Source: Porites lobata
Lineage: Eukaryota > Cnidaria > Anthozoa > Scleractinia > Poritidae
Assembly (NCBI GenBank): GCA_942486035.1
Contig: CALNXK010000036.1
Span: 1,013,501 to 1,077,500 of the forward strand
DNA length: 64,000 nucleotides
Direction: 5' to 3'
The notes below the pieces were generated by a model. It did no database searches. It was given only the letters and a program-made list of their open reading frames with translations, and had not been told where the DNA came from. The position numbers and the translations under genes are program-made. This document shows positions 19,995 to 31,551 of the stretch, in pieces. Position 1 is the first letter of the stretch. Every line of letters begins with the position of its first letter.

Positions 19995-20940
19995 GAATAA
20001 ATTAATGGAATGTTGTTATTGGTCAGTAACTTCAAAATGATAGGAGTGCTATTGAACGTTGTGCAAGGTCAGTTCCAAAAAAGTTAACAAAAACCTATAA
20101 CAATAGGTTTCCCAACCATTCCACTTTAATTAACTATGATTTTTGGCACCATTCATGGTGGCGGATTCCTTCCAGTCCTAAGGATTTCTTCTAACGGTGA
20201 CGTCATCTTTTCCTGAAATGAGGAGGAAGTGGGTACCAGCCAGGATTTTTTTGCCGTTGAATCACAATAGCGAAAAGCAAGGAAAGTTGGCTTTGGTTAG
20301 TTCAACCGATTTCAAATCAAAGAGGGTCGTTGCATCCACTCATAAAACTTTAGGGGGTCATCATAACTTAAGAAATTGTTGAGCACATTACTACTTTACC
20401 TGAGGCTTAAACGTTTAATTTTGAAAAGGTCGTGGTAGTTATGAATTCACATCGTATACGGTCCTTTATTCTCAACGAGTACGAGATGTTCTCAATACTA
20501 AGAAATGAGCGTGTGTCAGTGCGGGTGTGAACCAACGCCATCTTGGCAGGAAAGCGTGATAGCTGTCGTAATTTTACTGGAGTGTTTGCTAGGTCGTAGA
20601 AGTAGAAACGAGTCATAAAATATTAGATTTTTCTTTCAATAGAAACAGCGGAACCTGGTGATAAAAGGCACAATAAAACCTTGCGGGGTACCATTTTCTT
20701 GAGGATACGCTAAGAATCTTAAAGTTAAATCTCATCCTTGAATCTGAAGGTCTCTATTTTGAGAGACAGTGTTTGAGCAATACAGTCGTCGCGCGTTGAA
20801 ATCGATGGTTTTTGGTAGTTACTTCTGGTGAATGCCCCAGCTGCAAGCACTCGCCAAAAACATGACAAGCAAGAACTCGACTAGACAAGGCCACATGACC
20901 TCTAAAGGCAGGAAATAATCAAAACAGTCTCCATCAGCCA
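19995..20940. other. No gene recognised
   Basis: This spacer lies between the tRNA-like gene and the degenerate FN2 exon. Its short ORFs lack splice or family support. Confidence 0.4.
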
Positions 20941-21021
20941 CACAAAAGACAATTTTACTAGAGAAGATTTGGAAAGTAGCTCTGATTTGGTTGAATTTGC
21001 CACTTTTTGTTTCTTTTAAAG

Positions 21022-21170
21022 AGTGTGCTCAGGAAACATCATCTGGCCAATGCTGCAGTATTCCTACATACAAGGCCGTGACCTACAACAGTTGCACTGA
21101 TGTTGATCATAACCAACCCTGGTGCTCTATGACTCCGCAGTATAGTGGACAATGGGGAAATCGTGTCGTA
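21022..21170 (+). pseudogene. Degenerate FN2 exon (FN2-4)
   Basis: It starts after TTTCTTTTAAAG in the usual phase and reads ECAQETSSGQCCSIP, then CTDVDHNQPWCSMTP, then GQWGNR. The PF of the core is lost (IPTYK instead of IPF-Y), the last cysteine codon TGT is CGT, and the GTGAGT donor has become GTCGTA. The module cannot form its last disulfide and cannot splice as its sisters do. It opens the sister block (21022-21737) that preserves the empty sites of three transposons. Confidence 0.7.
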
Positions 21171-21191
21171 TCGTTTGGGTTTTCTTTCAAA

Positions 21192-21737
21192 CTCCTTTAG
21201 GGTATAATAGAGCCTACCCCCAGAAATTTTCAACGCTTATGCAATATGGGCATGACATTTTCAAATTTTCATCACTCTTACAATTTTTTTCTTATTTGTT
21301 TGTCACCTTCATCTCAGCTCACCGAATACGTCTTGCGATGTTTTTTTTTTGGCTACCTTTCCACTCGATGTCAAGTCTAATAATATTATTACTCGTCTGA
21401 GGATTTGCTCTTACCTTTACTAGATTTTAAGGTAAAAAGTGGCCTCTTGTCTACCGTGGTGACATTTTCAAAAATGTCATTCATTTTGATCTCTAACGAG
21501 TTGTGTACACACACCTAAGTAAAAACGAGCGGACAAAAAAATAACTTTTCGATTAACTGGTCAAGTGAGCCAGCGGCTACACCTTGAGAAAGCAACCGAC
21601 CCGGCAGACTGGGCAAGCCTGGATTATGAAGGGTATCGGGCCTTTAGTGATCTGGGTCTAGAATATTAAACCCTTTCAGAGTTAAAGAGATGATTTGTTG
21701 TTCTCATATCATTTTTCTCTCTTTTCTCCACCAAGTT
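21192..21737. repeat. Sister block holding three empty insertion sites
   Basis: It matches 10179-10198, 11550-11922, 16218-16289 and 16645-16740 in order, with none of the three inserts. Uninterrupted target sequences are at 21204-21212 (ATAATAGAG), about 21561-21590 (GATTAACTGGTCAAGTGAGC) and about 21638-21646. Confidence 0.88.
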
Positions 21738-21837
21738 TTACCTACCACTATACCTACCACCACAATCTCAACTACAACTAAATTAGTCTTCGGCCTTGGA
21801 AGTGCTAGATCAGTTTCAAGATTCCTAACATTATAAA
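21738..21837 (+). pseudogene. Linker exon without FN2 body
   Basis: The acceptor CTCCACCAAG and the phase-1 start are kept. The translation begins VLPTTIPTTTISTTTKL, like the Thr/Pro linker of 23241-23450, then departs into an unrelated tail and stops at TAA 21835-21837. The FN2 body is missing. It could serve as an alternative last exon, but loss of the domain by deletion is the simpler reading. Confidence 0.45.
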
Positions 21838-22036
21838 TGATGCTAGTATCGTTTAGTTTTGTAAAGGAGGCTCTCAAATGTAGCTGTATTATTCTGTTGC
21901 TTTGTTTGTTGTTTATAAAGTTCTGAACCTGTTCTCTCCATAAAAAGCAAAAAATTAATTGTCTTTAGTCTTAATTTTCCACTTATCGGATTTTGAATTC
22001 TTTAATGAACGTGAACCAAATTATTACCGCTGTTAT

Positions 22037-22196
22037 ACTACATGATTTGTACGTGGTATTTGACATAAATACCACTCGTGTTATTTGAAAATTGTCTCAA
22101 ATTTCACTTGCCTAACGGCCCGTGAAATTGCGTACAACATTTCGAAATATCACGTGTGGTATTTATGCCAAATATCACTTCAAATCGTGCTATTAC
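22037..22196. mobile_element. Foldback MITE, AATAGCATGATTTGT family, copy 2
   Basis: The inverted arms carry ATTTGACATAAATACCAC and GGTATTTATGCCAAATATC. It is a diverged relative of 9575-9734. Confidence 0.65.
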
Positions 22197-22370
22197 CTAT
22201 ACAAATCATAGTTCTGTTTCTCACTGAATTATGCGGCTTATTTTTTAGAAACGTCCTTTTTAATAGCTTATTGCATTCTAAAATGGAGCTAAACTTTTCT
22301 GCATTTATTACTATTAAAGTCCAGTCTCTTTCTTATTAAAAGATAAACAGGAATGAAATAAGTATGTGTA

Positions 22371-22497
22371 ATCAAATGGTGACGAGTGAAATTAGGGAAT
22401 AATTTCACGCGCGTTTTGTCCAGTCCGGGAAATTATTAGGATTTGGACAAAACGCAAGTGAAATTATTCCCTAATTTCACGAGTATACCATTACCTA
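22371..22497. mobile_element. Foldback MITE with GTGAAATTAGGGAATAATT arms
   Basis: The arms GAGTGAAATTAGGGAATAAT and the inverse extend to a GCGTTTTGTCCA inner part. The ends are TAAT...ATTA. Confidence 0.75.
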
Positions 22498-22995
22498 TTA
22501 ATATCATGGGTGACGCATTACGTTAGCAATCTTGGATTTTTGACATGTTTATCCTGGATCGTATCGATCGAGATCTCCACTCTCTCAAATGTTTAGACTT
22601 TAAATTTGGCTTATAAAGTTCAGAATTTTTCAGACTTTTTCGGCGAAATACCTGTTAGAATCCTTCTTGATGTTCTCTTGTGTGTTCAGGTTTTATAAAG
22701 CGTCTTTTTGGGCCCTTACATCTTCATTCACGGCATTTTAAAACTTCGTCGCCATCTTGACACTAAGACGTACGGAAGGGTTGCCAATTACAAATTAACG
22801 CTGAAATTTCGCGCCAAAATTAAGGAGTAATTCGTCACCTATGATATTAAACGTTTTATAGAGCATACCTGCCTTTTGAAACTATACCACCATTTAACAA
22901 TCTCCTTTAGGGTACAAATTAAGCCAGAGCCACGCCCAAACTAGACTCCGTCAGAAATTAAATTCTACTAATTGCCGTAAGATCATTCACTATCT

Positions 22996-23160
22996 GTCTC
23001 GAGCTAGCCTTGCATTTCGTGACGCCACCACTGCGGAAATTCCAGTCACAAATGCGTCCGTTGCGTCATCAGTATACCCAGATCCGGGCAGTGCTTCTAA
23101 CTGGTTGAAGCAAATTTTCAGGCAATCACAAGCACTACCTAGAACTGGGTAGTGACGTGG
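22996..23160. mobile_element. Diverged TAGCCTGAG hairpin MITE, copy 1
   Basis: It shares GACGCCACCACTG and CTGGGTAGTG words with 24914-25121 but has lost one tip. Confidence 0.55.
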
Positions 23161-23240
23161 GTCTTGCATATTAAACACTTCCAAAGTTAAAGAGATGATT
23201 TGTTGTTCTCATATCATTATTCTTTCTTTTGTCTACCAAG

Positions 23241-23450
23241 TTTTGGCTACCACCATACCTACCACCACCATCACAACTTCCTGCCTACATACGACAATAT
23301 CGGGTAAAGCCTGCATTCTTCCCTTCACATACAAAGGGGCACCAAACTACTGTTGTACAACTGAGGATGAACCTACTAACCGACCGTGGTGTCCCCTGGA
23401 TCCTGTACATTTTAATGTAGGAGCAGCCGGAAATTATTGGGACTATTGCC
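23241..23450 (+). CDS. Fibronectin type II domain exon (FN2-5, long type with Thr linker)
   Basis: The acceptor TCTACCAAG precedes 23241 and the donor GTAAGT follows 23450. The 210-nt exon is phase 1 at both ends. It reads VLATTIPTTTITTSC, then HTTISGKACILPFTYKG, then CCTTEDEPTNRPWCPL, and ends NYWDYC. A Thr-rich, probably O-glycosylated linker is followed by a complete FN2 module of the same type as 16741-16923. The last possible exons of the locus lie downstream (24795 and 25579). This is the best candidate for the 3'-most functional domain of the gene. Confidence 0.82.
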
Positions 23451-24794
23451 GTAAGTTCAGACATAGTTATAGGGATCTTACACCCCGAGTAGATCATGTT
23501 AAGACACAAAATACCTGTTTTCTCCTGTCATCCTGGCAAAAGAAGAAACCGTCCCGGCAAATAAATGCCCGTATACCCCCCCCCCCTTTCCCGCTCCCCC
23601 TTTGGAGACAGCACCAGAATAATACGCGTTGATTCTTAGATTAAAAAACAAAAAACTTTGAAGGGAGTTTGATGGGGCTTACTTTTTTTCTGTTTAGAAA
23701 AAGTTAAAATGTAGATGGAGTCGTGTGAACAGTTTTGTCCGAGGTTGTAGCTTTAAAAGCCATTGATTTGTTTGTTGTTTACAAAAGTCTGTTTGCAAGT
23801 GTCAACCTTTTATTTTCTACAATAAGCTAAGCTGATTCATTGTTTATTAAGTTTTCCCTTTTCCATATTGCCAATTCTTTAATGAACGTGAACCAAATTG
23901 TTGTTTCTGAAATTCATAGTTCTGTTTCTCACTGAATTATGCGGCTTCATTTTAAGAAAACGTTGCTTTTTAATAAATTATTGCATTATAAAATAGAGCA
24001 AACTTTTCTGCTTACCAGCTAGTTCTGCACTAGAGCTTAAAGCTTGCTCTTTCCCTGTTATCTCTATGACTCTTGCGGGAAGAGGGCATGATACATTTAT
24101 TTTCCGACATTCCGACATTACGCGCACTCTGATTGTTTGAAAAAGCGTGCTTTATGAGAGTATAAAACACGGAGCTAAGGCGATAACGCCATCTGCCAAT
24201 AGTTTGTTTTGAAAAATAGAGAACGATGCCTGGGGAATTTAACAGATTCTTTATCATGACTGTGCTCTGTTCTGTTAGTAGTAAAATATTTATTAGGAAG
24301 CGGCTAGTGCGCTTCATTTTTATAACAGAATAGAGCACAGGCAAGGCTTCTTCATTTGTTAAGTCAGATCACATGTAACAAAGCCATTAATTAACTAGTT
24401 CACAACCAATACCTAAGGGAAGCTCCGACCTTCCTAAATTCTAGATCGTGCCTGCCCTGCCATACCTTTCCTGGCGGGGAGGGAGGGTCCAATATAACTA
24501 CTGAATTATGTTCAGGATGAAATAGAAATATTTTTGTCCTGCATAAAGATATCATTTAGGTTTGTGCTTACAGAAATACTTTTTTGAAAAATGGTCTCTT
24601 TTAGTTAGGAACTTAATGGACAGATAAAGCCAGAGCCAAACCCAAACTGGTCCCCTTTAGGAATTATCAAATTATTGCCGTAAGATCATCCACTACGTCT
24701 CTCGGGCGGTCAAGCTGTATTTCATTGTTTTTGTTGTCTCTTATGTGAACTTCATTTTTACATCCTGTTTTTCTTTTCCTTTGTTTTTTCCTAG

Positions 24795-24837
24795 AGTAAT
24801 CCAGGACCGTTCATTCGAACTACAAGAGCATACACAG
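24795..24837 (+). CDS. Possible short penultimate exon of FN2 locus
   Basis: TTTTTTCCTAG before and GTAAGT after delimit 43 nt. In phase 0 it reads SNPGPFIRTTRAYTG, leaving one base that joins the exon at 25579 in frame. From a phase-1 FN2 exon it would hit a stop unless the acceptor two bases later is used. It is supported only by splice sites. Confidence 0.25.
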
Positions 24838-24913
24838 GTAAGTACTTTGATACTTTGATACACTTCATAGACGATGTTAAGCAATTTAAAATATCGCGAT
24901 TTGTCGGTGGTTA

Positions 24914-25121
24914 GCCTGAGAAAACAGCCGACATTTCGCGACGCCACCACTGGTTTCCCCGCGAAATGACGTCTGAGAAACGAGTGCAGAAATTCCATAC
25001 TGATGACGCGTCACTACCCAGATCTGGGTAGTCCTTCTGATTGGTTGATCCAGATTTCCCATGCGGCACGACCAATCAGAAGCACTACCCAGATCGCCAA
25101 ATATCGGCTGTTTTCTCAGGC
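24914..25121. mobile_element. TAGCCTGAG hairpin MITE, copy 2
   Basis: TA-flanked tips GCCTGAGAAAACAGCCGA and the inverse TCGGCTGTTTTCTCAGGC surround inner CTACCCAGATCTGGGTAGT and CTTCTGATTGGTTG inverted words. Part of the right arm is deleted. Confidence 0.8.
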
Positions 25122-25164
25122 TAGTCAGTGGTAAGCAGGTCAATTATTTGCGGAAGGCGAGAAA

Positions 25165-25400
25165 ATGACAGTCCTGGATTCTAGATTCCAGGTACTGGAT
25201 TACGGATTCCTTGTCAGTGGAACTTGGATTCCGGATCACAGTAGAAAGTTGAATTGCAGATTTCAAAGCCCAGCATTTCCGGGTTCCACAAACAAAGGCT
25301 TCCCGGACTGCGGACTGGGCAAGCAAAAATTTCCCGGATTTTGGAATCCGGATTACATTACATGTGGCAACGGGAGGAACAAGGCACCGGAATGCTGGGT
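25165..25400. repeat. GGATTCC-rich degenerate repeat
   Basis: The words GGATTCC, GATTCCGG and TTCCGGG recur at irregular spacing. ORFs on both strands are open only because of this repeat structure and are not taken as genes. Confidence 0.5.
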
Positions 25401-25578
25401 TTGCCTTAGCTACAAAAAGCTTGCGAACTGTTATAAGCAGTCCCAGGCTAAGGAACAAAGTGCGGCATTCCACAGCAAAAATTAGACAGAGTATGGGAAT
25501 CGACCAAATAAAATTATCGTATATTTAAAAAGGTTATTGACTTTAAGGCTGTCTGTTTACTATCTTACCTGTTTTTAG

Positions 25579-25601
25579 GAGTGAAACCTTTGTGGACCTG
25601 A
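25579..25601 (+). CDS. Possible last coding exon of FN2 locus
   Basis: After CTGTTTTTAG the phase-1 reading [R/G]VKPLWT ends at TGA 25599-25601. Phase 1 would accept a splice from any FN2 exon. A poly(A) signal 137 bp later agrees with a gene end here. Confidence 0.35.
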
Positions 25602-25737
25602 CAGCGATCAGTGTTGTGTTGAACTGGCTTGCTTACCTTATTTTTTGTTTATCTAGAATTGGTTAATAACTAACATTCAGCTGAAGTGTAGCTGCCTCTA
25701 AGTGTATAACTTAAGTGTGTAATTTTACTACATTTAT

Positions 25738-25743
25738 AATAAA
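25738..25743 (+). terminator. Poly(A) signal AATAAA
   Basis: A canonical AATAAA lies downstream of the candidate stop at 25601, at the end of the FN2 locus. Confidence 0.45.
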
Positions 25744-25759
25744 ACATGACCTTTACACA

Positions 25760-27230
25760 ATTTAGATCATGCTAACATTTTCTCTTTGGGGGTTATCAAA
25801 CTTTGATGGAAATCTATATTGATCGTTTATAGGCCTTTCAGAACTGGTTTTCAAAAATGAATTCTGGGTAACGACAATGTAGATAGTCATCTGAAGCTCT
25901 TGCTTGTTTTAAGTGGATTCACCTAGCCATAGTCTACCTCACAGCGCAAGCTTTGTTGTGCGAACTACCGCTCAAAGGGGCCATTCTGGAGCACTTTGAA
26001 ACTTTTTACTCAGATTCCCTAACCCTAGCCGAGCTGGTTCAGGTAAAGAAGCAACGTATTATAGGTACATAACCGACTGGACATCTCCCAATCCATTAGG
26101 AAAATGCCTTGAAATTAAAAGTTATTATTAAAAGTTGTTACTAGGACGCCCACGGTACTTGGCCTGTTACCGCCGAAAGAGATTGGTGGGGGAAGGAGGG
26201 CAAAATTTAATAACGAGGAGAGAGCAGAGATGGAGACGATAAACGAGCGAGGGATTTAGAAGGGAAAAAGGTAGCGGACCCTTTATCGCTTTTCCCCTCC
26301 TCAATTCCTCGCTTTCTGCTCCCCAGTACTCCCCGTTATTTCTTCACCAAGAAGCTTGCATTGATCGCAGCGCCCGGAAAACTGTTACATGTTTGCCGTG
26401 TCAAGTTATGAGGATAAATATAGAGCAGAAACTATCACTAACGAGGACAAAATGGGGGGTTTTGTGAACTAAGCGACGTGTGCTACTTTTTTTCCTTAAA
26501 GCTCAGGACTTGAAGGAAAATGTTAATATTTACATCTATATAATACAAGCGCGTGTTCTACCTTATTAAAAAATTGACATTTTATTCTTCATTTTGCCTC
26601 TCCTTCCACCCCACACTGTGCCGTGTCTTAGAGTCACACTATTGTATGAGTAGCCTATAAACCCGAATCGCCACCCATACGCAGACGTTCTTTTGACTTT
26701 TAGTTTTGGTGGGGAGCTAATCAAACACAAGATGAGATTGCTTCGCGCAGGACAGGGAGTTATTAAAGTGGGTGGGAAAAAAGACGCCGCAGCCAGAAGA
26801 ACATCTGCATAGGAAAATCCTGTCTAACGTACTGATCCTGACCCATGATATACTAAGTGAATGAGGTAGCATGGATTGCTAAGGATTTATTATTATTTCT
26901 ATGGGAGAAGAAGCAGAGACTGCGGGGTGACCAGGGGTATCTACTATTCACTTAGGGAAACCGGAAATTTCGATTAAAAAATCAAATAGTTCGCCCATGC
27001 ACGTTTGTGTGTTTCTAGAAAATAGGATAGCCCCCCGTTTGAGGTGATGAAATTCTTGAACTCTTTAACTTCTTGTAAGGAGGCGGAATCGTCAGCATCA
27101 ATGTGAGTAATATCAAATCAGTTGGTGGTATAAGACGCTGGCTATTGGACGATTAAGTCGCGATGTTATCGATGATTCGTCAGTTAAGCTGTGATGCTAC
27201 CTGCCATGAAGGATATAAATGCAATTGCTG
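25760..27230. other. Intergenic, no gene seen
   Basis: No ORF, splice pair or clear repeat is supported here. Confidence 0.45.
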
Positions 27231-27239
27231 TCTTTCAAT

Positions 27240-29165
27240 CACTCTTTTGTCTTTGTAATATTAATAATAATAATAATAATAAATATTTATATAGCGCCTA
27301 TACTTTTCAGTGCTAAGCGCTTTACAATGCTTCAAAACGTTCTGGATAAAAATAAAAATCCTAAAATCATTTACAAAATGTTCATTTGGATAAAAATTGC
27401 TAAAAATAATAAAATGACGTTCAGCTAAAAATCCTTTTTTAAAATCATTTAAGAAATATATAAATAAAATATTTACATATATATATACATAGTCACAAAA
27501 ATACAAAATAAAAAACCTAAGATAGTTCGTAAACTCGCTTAAAAAGAAAGGTCTTCAATTTAGATTTAGATTTATTTACATCATCAGTCGATCTAATGTC
27601 AATAGGCAAATCTTTCCAGAGTATAAGGGCAATGACTGAAAAAGCCCTTAAACCGTATGTCTTTATACACGTTATAAGGTTATAGGGTTTAATAACAAGA
27701 CGCCACTTGTCTGAAGATGAGCGTAGTAAAGTAATTATATAAGTAAGTAAGTATAGTAAAAGCTTTATTAATGTATCAATGTATTTAGTTTTCACAACTA
27801 ATTGGGGACACAAAAATAAAAATGATTTACGAATAAGAAATAATAATAATGATGTATATACAATTAAAATATGTAGCATGTATAAATTGTATAATAAAAC
27901 AATAGGTATATAAAAGGTAGTCTCTAAGAATTGCAAAGGTTACAGCAGCTATTGTTGTTGCTTAAGAGTGACGTACGGTCTTTTTTCCTAATGTTCTTTT
28001 TGAAAGATTCAATATTCAAGTGGCCTTTCAATTTAATATCTAGTTTCGACCATATAAGTTCCTTGATATCTAAGAGAATGCTTTCCATAGTTAATGGTGT
28101 TAAAAGTCGGAATATCAAAATCACTGTTTCTTGGTGAATAACTAGTGCTTTTCCGCTTAAATAGTTCGTTAACAATACTCGATGCGAGGCCATATTTTAC
28201 TTTGTACATTAATAGAGCGATATCTGGTAGTCTTTGATTTAGTAGTAAAGGTAGCTCTGCACGAACCAGAACCGTAGGTACCTCGCAGGTTCATAAACAT
28301 GGATTAGGTCAACCAAATAATCAGGAGCTAAATTGTTGAGTATCTTAAAACAAATAAGATTAATCTTAAAGATTATTCTTTGCTCCACTGGTAGTCAGTG
28401 CAACTCCTTTAAAGTATCACTTGTGTGATCAAACGCACGTAAGCAGGCAATCACACGCGCTGCAGCGTTTTGGACAATTTGCAGTTTGTTAATTTCATAC
28501 TTGGGAAGACCATGTAAAAGCGAGTTGCAGAAATCCAGCTTTGAATTTATGAATGCGTGCACAAGAACTTCAGCCGTTGTGACATTGATATACTTACGAA
28601 TCTTAGCTATATTTCTAAGGTGGTAGAATGCTACTTTAACTATGTTGTTAATATAAAAAGACATCGTTACGGTGTTATCGAAAATGACGCCGATATTACG
28701 CGCCTTATTTGTAGGCTTGATAATATCAGTTCCTATAGAAAGTAGCTGTGGGGGCAGTCTGAACCTAGAATAGAGAATGAGAAGTTCCGTTTTGTCAGTA
28801 TTTAGTTTCAGTTTGTTAGTAGTCATCCAGTTGGTGATATCGACGAGACAGCTTTCAATCCGGGAAATTGTAGTGGTGAGATCATCGTTATCATCGCAGC
28901 TGAAGGTGGTGTACAGTTGCGTATCATCAGCATATAGATGGAAGTCCATATCATGCCATCGTATTGGGTCACCTAATGGGGCCGTGTACAATAGATACAG
29001 CAACGGACCCAACATGGACCCCTGGGATACACCAAATCTGAGCGGACGAAGTGAAGAGGTAAATCCATCAATCTGAACTGACTGGGAACGATCCGTAAGA
29101 TAAGACTGAAGCCACGAAAGCGCTTTTTCCTTTTATACCAAACCTGGATAACCATGTCTCTGATA
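27240..29165 (-). mobile_element. 5'-truncated LINE with reverse transcriptase
   Basis: On the minus strand the RT is readable from about 29130: LSWLQSYLTDRSQSVQIDGF, GVSQGSMLGPLLYLLYTAPL, FHLYADDTQLYTTF with the YADD catalytic core, then the thumb and C-end ITNWMTTNKLKLNTDKTELL and KTFLFKRVYELS (stop at 27517). At least one frameshift lies upstream of 29100, and others lie between 28395 and 27936. The 3' UTR ends with CGCTATATAAATATTTATTA and an (ATT)n tail at 27258-27280. The endonuclease domain and 5' part are missing. It fits the L2/CR1/jockey group. The same 3' tail marks 33219-33430. Confidence 0.85.
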
Positions 29166-29229
29166 ATTTGGGGTGTAAAGCTATATAGAACGAAACCTCT
29201 AACTTTATTCAACCCCTTTATGTCACAGT

Positions 29230-29860
29230 TCTTTTGTTTTGGAGCTTAGTTCCATTCAGTTGTTCGTTTATTGTTTTCCCAACCAGTCCTTTAAGGCTTT
29301 GTTACAGATCCGAGGGGCTTAAGAAAAGGGCAGAAAAATTTTAAGTCACAAACACCAGAAAGGCTCTTCAAAAGTCAGTTTTGAAGATGTTCTGAAAAGC
29401 AAATATCAGTTTCTTTAGTGGTTTCTTGAGCAACCTTTGTCACACAACTTGTCTATTAGGATTTAAAAAGCAACACCAGTTTCTGACGAAAAAAACTATT
29501 TACTCGTGGAGTTTCAAAAGTATATTCATTAATAAGAATTACGCAACTTACATTTCTTTCTACCGAATATTTTATAATAGAAAAAATACGAAACTAAAAA
29601 TATATATATATAAATATTTCGGCCTCAGCTGAATATCTGCCCTAAAATATCATTATACTAAAAATTTCCAGAAAGACCCTCACTAAAATTTAAAATCAGG
29701 CGAATTGTCCGTCCAAAATTAAGACCATTTCATTTTCAAATTAAGACGTATCATCTGTCTGACGCGAATTAACCAACGGATAATCCGTCTCTAGTGTGAG
29801 TGCAGCCAATGGCTTCGTATTTAGCCTCTTGTTGAGACAGAGATTTGGGGCAAGTAGGCA
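29230..29860. other. No gene seen; dispersed repeat at 29690-29805
   Basis: The stretch is AT-rich. The segment 29690-29805 matches 11000-11155. Nothing else is supported. Confidence 0.45.
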
Positions 29861-29863
29861 CTA

Positions 29864-30228
29864 GGGAGCTTTAGCAACGACGACGGCGACGGCAAAGAGG
29901 ACGTCAAAAAAGCAATAGGTTTATTACGCAAAACAACAACTTTGCACGTGTATCACGCTTTTTTGTACATTTCTTTGCTGTCCTTGCGCGACTATGGCGT
30001 GAAAATGCCTAATTACAAGTTTAATGGAGGACGTAAACAAGCGACGACGAATCTCGTTTTCTCTCCCTAAACTTGAGTGCGGTCCTCAAGAAATCAACCC
30101 CAGGGAAATTCGCCTACGCTTGCAATTATCAGCAAATTGGAATAAACGCGACAAAGATTGAAAAAACGGGAATTCATTTTAAAACTGACGTTTTCGCTGC
30201 CGTTGCCGTCGTCGATGCTAAAGCTCCC
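29864..30228. mobile_element. TA-flanked MITE, GGGAGCTTTAGC ends
   Basis: The tips GGGAGCTTTAGCAACGACGA and inverse TCGTCGATGCTAAAGCTCCC are flanked by TA on both sides (29862-29863; 30229-30230). A GACGGCGACGGCA run extends the repeat. It is 365 bp and non-coding. Confidence 0.85.
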
Positions 30229-30229
30229 T

Positions 30230-31440
30230 AATGGCCTACACAGTGTGGCATTTTGCTACAAAAATTGCGGAAATATTTTATATTACGTCATCATCTCCAG
30301 TAGAGCATGCGGACTAATCAAAATGGCTCACACAGGTGACTCTTGAGGTTCCTCCTCACTACTACAGCTACGATCAGAATCCTTAAGGGTTTTGCTTTCT
30401 TGTGTAAAGAAGAGCCTTTTTAAGAAACCTCTCCTGGATTACCAAATTTAAGTGTGAATGAAAAACGAAAGGAATTCTGGTCGTAAATGGCTTATTTCTG
30501 GCACGCAGTAATGTAACGTAAGGTTCTTTGTTCCCAACACCAATTAAAATTTTGGAAAAGTATTGTTTGAAGAATAAAAATATTTTTTTCTTATTACTCG
30601 AGTAAGTATAATTACACTAATACTAGCTGTGTTTCTGAGATGAATCAGCCAGCATGTTTCGTCTCTCCGCAACATCGCGCGTGTGCTTATCTAACTGGTA
30701 AGCGTGGGTGGCTAATAAGTGATGTGAGCGCTCGCCGTTCACCAGCATGTTTGGTGTTCGAATCTCAGAACTCCGCGACGCCATGCATTAATAGAGTTTG
30801 TTATGATTCTGGCCTTGCTTCCTGGTGTTTCTTCCCACACTTCGGTTGTCTCTTTGAATGGTAGACGAATTAAATTCAGACATAAGGAAATCTCCTTGAA
30901 AAAAGGAAAGATAAATTTAAAAAAGTATCATTTTCCATTTATTGCCATGCTAATGAGCCACAATATCGATGGCATCCAGGAGAAAGATTAACACGGCTGA
31001 TGACAATGGTGCAAGTTTTCGGATTTTTCATAGTATTTTGGACGATTAGCTCAAGGAAATAACAGCTTAAGTGGCTCCTCGAGGCACAAACTCGAGAGAG
31101 AAACGACGTGTCTCTCAGAGGAGACGGCTGAAATTTAGGCTACTGCCTTTAGGCAGGTTGAATGAAGACGAGTCTTGCAATGAAATATGCACTCACCGGC
31201 GAAATTTTGCAGCAGTCTAGTCATTACAACAAGAATACAGGTCCCGTTTGTATTGCGATTTTACCATCCGAATGAATACCAGACTTGGGTTCAAAAGAGA
31301 GCGTTTAATCATACAAGTGCAATAGGTAAATTGTGTATGGCGTTTAGTGCTCTTTTACTTTTTTTGTTACAAGAAGAGGTAGAAACCTCAGTTTCAAGTC
31401 AATTTGTCGAGGAATATCATAGATATTTTGCTCTTCACCA
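30230..31440. other. No gene recognised
   Basis: A B-box-like GTGTTCGAATCTC near 30748 hints at a SINE remnant. Plus-strand ORFs here look like antisense of the 3' region of the minus-strand gene below. Confidence 0.4.
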
Positions 31441-31442
31441 TC

Positions 31443-31448
31443 TTTATT
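31443..31448 (-). terminator. Poly(A) signal for the 31552-31946 exon
   Basis: TTTATT on the plus strand is AATAAA on the minus strand, about 105 bp after the stop codon of the minus-strand exon. Confidence 0.5.
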
Positions 31449-31551
31449 GCCTTGAACAAGTCTTAGTTTAGTTATAACACTGAGTTATACGCTTTAGTTT
31501 AAACAGTTTCGATGACTGACATAAAGCATGTATTTACAAAGATGATAATAA

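Noticed and set aside
25144..25485. Overlapping ORFs of about 106-109 aa on both strands
   Set aside because: Both are produced by a GGATTCC-type repeat; neither has splice sites or family features.
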